Shown piece after piece: positions 58,374 through 64,000 of a stretch of DNA of 64,000 nucleotides. How positions within the stretch are numbered: the stretch's first letter is position 1; every line of letters begins with the position of its first letter. The notes below the pieces were generated by a model. That model was not told where the DNA came from. It searched no databases and was given only the letters and a program-made list of their open reading frames with translations. The position numbers and the translations under genes were made by a program. The stretch is from Thelephora terrestris (Eukaryota > Basidiomycota > Agaricomycetes > Thelephorales > Thelephoraceae): positions 1,178,001 through 1,242,000 of the forward strand of contig WIUZ02000010.1 of assembly GCA_015956445.1 (NCBI GenBank), written 5' to 3'.

Positions 58374-59976
58374 TCAAGCCGATAGGAAGAGATACCTTCG
58401 AGCGGACCGATCAGCCTCCCAGATGTCACCGAACTGCTGAACACCTGGTCCCACATCTCCATCACCGGGTGACTGCTCGACAGTACTGTCGACGTAGTCG
58501 GCAAGCGACCCTCCGTCTCCCTCATCGGACCCCTGGGCGGAATCCTGTCTTGCGAGTCGTAGCTGGTGGCGAAGCTGGATCTCCGACTCGACCTGTCGGT
58601 AGGGACGGTTGACCCGATAGCGGAACTTTTGTCCCCCACCTCGATCAGACTGGTCACCATCCGACTCGACTGGACGAGGATAGGGATTAGCCGATGGAGC
58701 CATGCGATGAGCAGGACGGCGTCGAGAGCGTTTGCAACGTTGCCCCTTAGTCACCGGACGTACCTCGGCGACCCTCGGAGCATCTTCGGCTCGGTCCACC
58801 TCCATGACCTCATCCTCAATCTTCACCAACTGATGGATTGGCTGCAAGACGCAGCGCCCGCAGTTCTCTTTGTCGGAAGCGGCCAGAGTGGAAGCCGGAC
58901 CGGGAGTCGGAACAGGAACCGCGTTCTCGATCGGAGGTGTCGCATAGGACGACGGGTTAGGCGATGGGAGTACCACCTCGTCGGTGTACTCCAACTCGAA
59001 CGGAACATCGGCTGTCCCCTGACCAACCAATTTAGGACCCTCCTTACAGTTACAGGTCTTGTCCTGCAAGGACTCGACCTGCGCTGTCAACACAGCCACC
59101 ACATTCTCGAGTTCCTCCATCTAGAAAGTGTCAGCTTCCCTCATTTCATCTTTGAGATGAGGAAAGCTACCTTATTGTCCCTCCTGTTCAAGGCACCCTT
59201 GATGTTGTTGTCCCGAACCTTCAACCCCGCGATCAACTCCTGATGGTTGGCGACCATCGCCTCCAACGCCTCGTTGGCCCCTTGTTGGAAGGCTGCCAAG
59301 GTCTCCTTCATCTGAAGACCCTCCGCCGACAAACGAAGGACGTCTGCCTTCGCCTCCTTCACCTCGCGCTCCAAACGCTCAACCTAGGCAGTTTGATTAG
59401 TCGAGAGTCATACTCGAATATTCAAACGGAGAACCTACCTTGCTCTCCCCCTCCCGAACGAGCGACCACAATAACGACGTAGCAGCAGTGGCATGGCGGA
59501 CGGCCCGAGGAACGGTAGCTCCGTGCTCCAACAGGTCCTGATCGTAGATTCCCCTCTGAAGGGTGTACCAGAGCTCCTTCTTGATCGGATGCTCCAGCTC
59601 CCCGAACCTACCCCTCATCTGGAAGGCCACCTTCTCAGCGATGATCGTACGGACCCAGAGCTCATCGTCCCAGGTTAATCCCTTCAAATGAGGCATCGTC
59701 TCCCTGAGACGTTCGGCGTCCACTTCCGTGACGACCTCCAAGATCTAGAAGCCGTTAGCTGGACATCAACGCCCAAAAGAACGTAACCTCTACCTAGAGG
59801 AAGGCGTTAGTGCTAGCACACAAAGCTCTAGGTCTCCCCCATACCTGGTCATCCGTGGTATAGGGAGTCCCAGCCGCACAGGCATAGGTCTTGCGAGCGG
59901 CGGCACGACGGTCGATACGAGAGATGGTGGAGATGCCGTTGGCAACTTTGTAGGTATGGTTGTTGGGAAAGGACAT
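58374..59976 (-). CDS. Element B coiled-coil protein, intact copy
   Basis: Exons 59845-59976, 59439-59744, 59171-59383 and 58374-59120; all join in phase 0, giving 1398 nt and 465 aa. N-terminus FPNNHTYKVANGISTISRIDRRAA; a globular part with LTWDDELWVRTIIAEKV and PIKKELWYTLQRGIYDQDLL; a coiled coil in two blocks (VERLEREVKEAKADVLRLSA; ELENVVAVLTAQVESLQDK); the cysteine motif KTCNCKEG; an acidic proline-rich linker; a basic patch RCKRSRRRPAHR then ANPYPRPVESDGDQ; and an acidic C-terminus. A further frame to 58238 (QLSAEDGDAMFGEVLARRG) is conserved in all copies and may be an extra 3' exon. VESxxxxxCxC and the basic patch are shared with A. Function unknown. Confidence 0.7.
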
Positions 59977-60902
59977 GCTGTGGTAAGATGATGGGGAAGT
60001 TGCTGGTGTTGCTGATCAAGGATGGCTCCAAGAAGACATTCTTCTTATAGCCTAGATCGGTGATCCTTCACGTGACCTACCTCGACGAACCTCATTGGTC
60101 CGGGTCACATCAACTTCCGCCCCTGTACCATCATCGTCGGCTTACTACATCAAGCTGACACCTCGGCCCGCGGGACGGCCTAGGAAGAACTTCATTCCGG
60201 AACGCCTAGAACGCGCGCGCACTAAAAATAGGTCTCAAGACCCTGATGACCCCTTTATGACATCATGCACCCCTTTTACGACCCCTCATGACTTTACGAT
60301 TACGATCAACCCTGGACCCTGATCACACACGTGGACAGTCACATCACAGTCTCCTATCCGGAGGAAGGAATCGCCGTTATTCAGAAGGAGTGCCTTAGAC
60401 TCTTTCTGGTTAGCCAAGCGAATGTGGAGTAGCCGTTAGCGTGAAACGCCGGCAAATCTGTAATCCCTCATGTCCCATGAGTTTAGGCCTGCGCTCCTCA
60501 TGCTCGGACCTACGTGAGGTTGCCACTAGTCCGTGATGCTGTTACCGCCTACAGACAACAAGGGATGCTGAATGGTCTCTTATCCCGGAGCCGCTCGAAA
60601 ATTGCACAAAGCAATGGGAGGCTTCCACCTGACCCTTGGGTGTGATCCCCAGGTACGAACTTTCATGACCCCATGCCCCTATTTCTTTTAGGACTAGTGT
60701 TATCTTTACCCCTATGTTTCATGCGGACATTCCTTATCTTTTATGCACTCCTTCACACGCTAGTAAGGCCCTTTGTCCTTTATTCTCCCACGCGTCACCT
60801 TTGTTCGCTTCCCTTACGTAGCGTTCTCACACTCCTTATCTCCCTTTGTTCTGGACTTGATAAGGGTATATTAGGGTATTGACGTCATGGCCACTCCTGT
60901 AG

Positions 60903-60910
60903 TATAAGTA
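60903..60910 (+). promoter_or_regulatory. Outward TATA box of element B4
   Basis: TATAAGTA about 450 bp inside the CCCTGACA end, opposite in direction to the B4 coding gene. The same box occurs in B1, B2, B3 and B5. Confidence 0.5.
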
Positions 60911-62189
60911 GCAACTGTGGCTGTATCGTAGTACCTTAGTTTTGTTACCTCAGGAAATCCTCTGCCCTTCTCAGCCCAGTTGCAGTTAAGGCCAAGTCAG
61001 AGTTTCTTGTTTGATCCAAGACATCCCCATCTGCTCTCCCTCCCACTCTGCGCGTCAACTGCGCCTCGTAACTATAGACTCCCAGCAGTCATATTAGAAC
61101 ACCTCGAGCGTCCAGTCGATTAACTGGTGGAGTCATCAATCCTGTTGTAGGGATAAACCCTTGCTTGTTAAACCGAACGAAGTACGGTTTAGGTTGGGTT
61201 TCTCTTTAGGATTTCGACCTGACTTGTAGTGACCTCGGACAACCTACCGGAAGAATAGAGACGTGATCGTTCTCTCACAAGCTAGTTGGACTAGTGAGTA
61301 CTCTGCGGAGTCGGCTCAGCGCACTGGTAGTTGTTAGGGTAGAGTGGCCCTGACAACCACCGGTTTACTCACCCATTTTCCCTACTACCGACCCTTCGCA
61401 GCCCTCGACGCCAGAGTCACTACTCCTCCTTTCCTTCTAGGCGCAGACCATCAGTTCCTTTGGAACTCAGACCTCACTGAGAGTGTTCTAGCAACGGTCT
61501 ATTTCTGTGTTAGCCCCGCCTTTTACTTCCCGTCTCCCAAAGTCCATCTAACCACCAACGTTCACACTCACTGTCCCACTCTCATCGTCCTTTGGTGGGA
61601 CATCCCTACTGAACTACCTTATTCGATTATAGAATATCTCGTTCACTTCGAACAGCTCAGCGGTCAAGACTTCGAACCGTTCGTTCAGCAATTGAACCAG
61701 TTCTGCCAGGATTATAACTCGCCCGTCCACCCTTACCAGTCAGAGTCACCACTCTCACTTGATATCCCTCCTCCTCTCACCTCTACGCCTGGAACCCCCT
61801 TCAAAACTCGACCCGACACCCCGCACCCCTCTGCTAATCCTCTAGCGCCCCACAAACAGTAAGCAGGCCTACAACCCTGACACATTCATCATATAGAATA
61901 CCTCAAGTGTCCAGTCAATCACCTGGTGGAGTCATCAATCCTGTTGTAGAGATAAACCCTTGTTGGATAAACCGAGCGAAGCACGGTTTAGGTTGGGTTT
62001 CTCTTTAGGATTTCGGCCTGACTTGCAGTGACCTCGGACAACCTACTGGAAGAATAGAGACATGACCGTTCTCTCACAGCTAGTTGGACTAGTGAGTACT
62101 CTGTGGAGTCGGCTCAGTGCACTGGTAGTTGTTGGGGTAGAGTGGCCCTGACACCAACAAGGAGAACTGTCAGTGTTGCCTGATCAGTC

Positions 62190-63208
62190 CATGTCTTCCG
62201 ATGACCCGCCGTCTATTTGCGCGACCTTCAAATCTAGTGCTAGTCCCCAGTCCCTACCTCCCTACCCCGCTGGCTACTGACTATGCGAGCCAACGACCCC
62301 TCGATCGGTCACAGGAGGGTCACGCCCACTTGACGTCCCGATCATCGAACTGTTCCCGCGATCCCTTCGACGCACGTCATCGCACGCTGTTTCTGCCTCC
62401 GTGGCCGTCCTCCCCAAACGGCACGTGATGTTGTGATCGGCCGATGTCTCCCGATCCCTTATCTCGTCGAGATGACATGTCCCCTCCCTCGGTCCGGTTC
62501 CCTTCAGTCTAGACACGTGTCGACTCGTTCCCTCTCGCTCGCCAATCATCTTCGACTGCTCCCGCTCTCCCGCCCGGTTACAATCTTTTGATCTCGAACC
62601 CGTAGACTTCCCCTTTCAGTCCTGTTTCTCACGATCGCTCCATCCTCTCGGTAAGACCTGTCCCAGCCTCGTTCCGGCCTCCCGATGAACCGTTTGTCTC
62701 CCTACCCTGCGTCGGACTCTCGTTTATCCCCTTCTATCTACCTGTTCTTATTCTCCCACCGTTTCTCCATTTGTTCACTACTTTTCCCATCTCTTTCGCG
62801 TAGATCGCACTGTCTGTACCTATAAATACCCTGTACTAGCTAGTTGAATGAACAAGAAACCCCTGGGCCTCTTCACACCTCTTCTCCCTTCTGCCTGAAC
62901 GACCTGATCATCGAAAACCTCCAGCTCCTCGCTCTGACATCGAGTCCACTAGCCTCATAGTTCCAATAGCCCCCTAGCCTACTAGCCCATCGTCCACTAG
63001 CCCCCTAGCCCATCATCATCGTCTAGCAGGAGTTTGCTAGTACAGAGTTTTCCCTTCTCGTCCCGACAACGTCGCGACCTATCGTGATTCCCTCTCCTCT
63101 GTCTAGCTTCTCTCCCCTTCCCGACCTCTGCACAACCGGCGACCCCTCACCCCCACTTCTGCTATTCTGGTCGTGTCCCGACTCCACCCGGATAGTAGCA
63201 GTTCACCG
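62190..63208. other. About 1 kb of inserted sequence with a TATA box
   Basis: B6 coding sequence stops near 62189 and resumes near 63209 with overlapping sequence. The insert is pyrimidine-rich on the plus strand, has TATAAATA near 62821, and repeats CTAGCCC-type units at 62950-63010. TG...CA ends (TGTCTTCC to AGTTCA) are possible, but no clean duplication can be read, so its ends and class are uncertain. It may be a small solo LTR. Confidence 0.4.
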
Positions 63209-63602
63209 ATTGGTCAGTTGGTCCCGATCGAAGAGATGATCGTCGACAAGGCTGAAGAGGAGCCGAGGACTGTCAAGGTACGTCCAACTTGAACTGGGCA
63301 GCGTTGTAAACGCTCCCGGTTTAGTCGAGTGGGTCGGATGGCAGCCTCAAATCCTTACCCTCCTCCAGTTGAGTCAGATGGTGATGAGTCTGGTGGAGGT
63401 GAGGGAAGACAATTCCAGTACAGGGTAAACCAGCCACTCTGACAGGTTGAGTCAGAGGTCCAGCATTGCTACTTCACTCGACTTGCAGTTAAGGATTCCG
63501 CCCAGGGGTCCGATGGTGGATTGCTTGCCGACTATGTTGACACCGCTCCCAAGGAGTCACCAGGTCCTGGAGATGCTTGACCAGGTGTTGAGGAATTTGG
63601 GA

Positions 63603-63773
63603 CACTGGGGGAAAGGGGTGGTGTTCTGGTCCAGAACATTGCAAGTTCATTGCAAGGAAATGGACAATGTGCCTGGCAACAACCAACCCAGTACATCGCA
63701 AACACATTCTGAAATTTTCAGGCCAATTTCCTTGCAGTGTTCTAGACCAGAACACCACCCCTTGCCCCCAGTG
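63603..63773. mobile_element. 171-bp CACTA-like hairpin
   Basis: CACTGGGGGAAAGGGG to CCCCTTGCCCCCAGTG; GGA duplicated at 63600-63602 and 63774-63776. Arms of about 50-60 bp pair around a short loop. The smallest of the hairpin family. Confidence 0.85.
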
Positions 63774-64000
63774 GGAGTATCTGATTGTCTGGTGGGGCCT
63801 TATGAAGGAGTATCTTCATACACGCTTGAACTGACAGTTCAGCTGAGTCCGGAGGATGGAGATGCAATGCTTGAGACATTGGCCGTTGATTGCTTCCAGA
63901 TTGTGGCGTATGAGATAGGCCAAGCGGAGGGGGAAGAAGTGATCTTCGGATTGCAGGGGTGAAACAGTTCCTGGTAGAACGCCAGGTCGGCTAGGATTCA

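Larger units (their letters stand above)
58055..61355 (-). mobile_element. Element B4, uninterrupted, inside D
   Basis: 3301 bp; minus-oriented, TGTCAGGAACATGG at the left and GAGTGGCCCTGACA at the right. Flanks are ACCGC (58050-58054) and ACCAC (61356-61360), a 5-bp duplication with one mismatch. The best copy for defining the family. Confidence 0.9.
57951..61862 (+). pseudogene. Second frame of element D, split by B4
   Basis: The open frame from about 57951 to 58054 continues in the same phase at 61361-61862 once B4 and one duplication copy are removed, giving over 200 codons. Readable parts are RRSIWEYKLIRSLQV before B4, and FPYYRPFAALDARV, LIVLWWDIPTELPYSIIEY and FVQQLNQFCQDYNSPVHPY after it, with a proline-rich end. 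No family is recognised. The start codon is unresolved: the ATG at 57934 is out of phase with this frame. It may be an ordinary LTR-borne ORF or the start of a gag-like gene. Confidence 0.5.
56275..61882. mobile_element. Element D, with two divergent genes and B4 nested
   Basis: It starts TGTCACGAACGCGTGACA (itself a small hairpin) and ends ACAACCCTGACA; CATTC is duplicated at 56270-56274 and 61883-61887. D alone is 2.3 kb. It has a minus-strand coiled-coil gene (56542-57279), two divergent TATA boxes (57366-57373 and 57781-57788), a 60-bp tandem repeat between them, and AATAAA about 75 bp after the plus TATA. A plus-strand frame runs to the CTGACA end and is split by B4. Confidence 0.85.
55035..62153 (-). 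mobile_element. Element B5, inverted and truncated, hosting D
   Basis: Minus-oriented B. The TGTCAGGGCCACTCT end closes at 62153, with B sequence in 61888-62153 and 55035-56269. It stops in intron 1 of the coding gene at the junction with B3. Only exon 1 of the protein (FPNNHTYKVANGISTI) remains. D is inserted at CATTC. Confidence 0.75.
62154..63965 (+). pseudogene. Old, diverged B-type gene fragment (B6)
   Basis: Plus-strand fourth-exon sequence: KENCQCCL near 62160, then after an insertion VRP, GQRCKRSRF, ANPYPPPVESDGDESGG from about 63270, GSDGGLLADYVDTAPKESPG near 63510, and SSYTLELTVQLSPEDGDAML after a hairpin. It has several stops and indels and is the most diverged copy. B5 ends at 62153 against it. 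Confidence 0.6.

Noticed and set aside
58566-59243. 225-codon plus-strand frame opposite the B4 gene
   Set aside because: The minus-strand frame is conserved, spliced and motif-bearing in all B copies. The plus frame is its antisense.

Overview
The window reads as nuclear DNA of a mushroom-type basidiomycete (Agaricomycetes). Genes have many 40-80 nt introns. Beside a prohibitin, a PQ-loop transporter and MSH5 there are divergent F-box proteins with fungal architecture, a sesquiterpene synthase, and a Tad-like LINE that carries an RNase H domain. I saw no rRNA, tRNA or CRISPR array.

Positions 1-22,513 are mostly host genes. First come members of a local F-box family on the minus strand: one is split by a 2.9-kb element, one is frameshifted, one is a remnant and one is intact and more distant. 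A sesquiterpene synthase lies among them. Then follow three housekeeping or meiotic genes: a YPQ1-type vacuolar amino-acid transporter (minus), a 126-bp bidirectional spacer, prohibitin-2 (plus) and a complete 26-exon MSH5 (plus). MSH5 has an 8-nt and an 11-nt exon and three apparent GC-AG introns.

Positions 22,514-64,000 are a nest of mobile DNA. Four related unit types, here called A, B, C and D, dominate. A, B and D are 2.3-3.3 kb units with TGTCAG/TGTCAC...CTGACA ends and 5-bp target duplications. C has the same left end and layout, but no right end was found. In each, a coiled-coil protein gene (intron-bearing in A, B and C) is paired with an opposite-facing TATA promoter that fires out through the CTGACA end. 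They look like very long solo LTRs with an antisense gene in U3, or else a class of non-autonomous element. They insert into each other repeatedly: A2 in B1, A3 in B2, B4 in D, D in B5.

A second layer is a family of whole-length hairpin elements with CACTGGGGGCAAGGG-type ends and 3-bp duplications, as expected for CACTA-like non-autonomous elements. They sit mostly inside A, B and C units. One hairpin carries a full-length 8-kb LINE with a 17-bp duplication, a poly(A) tail and two intact ORFs. Many A and B genes carry single-base stop codons (several CGA to TGA). The B4 gene and the C gene are open throughout. Exon coordinates come from hand splicing by reading frame and GT/GC-AG signals.
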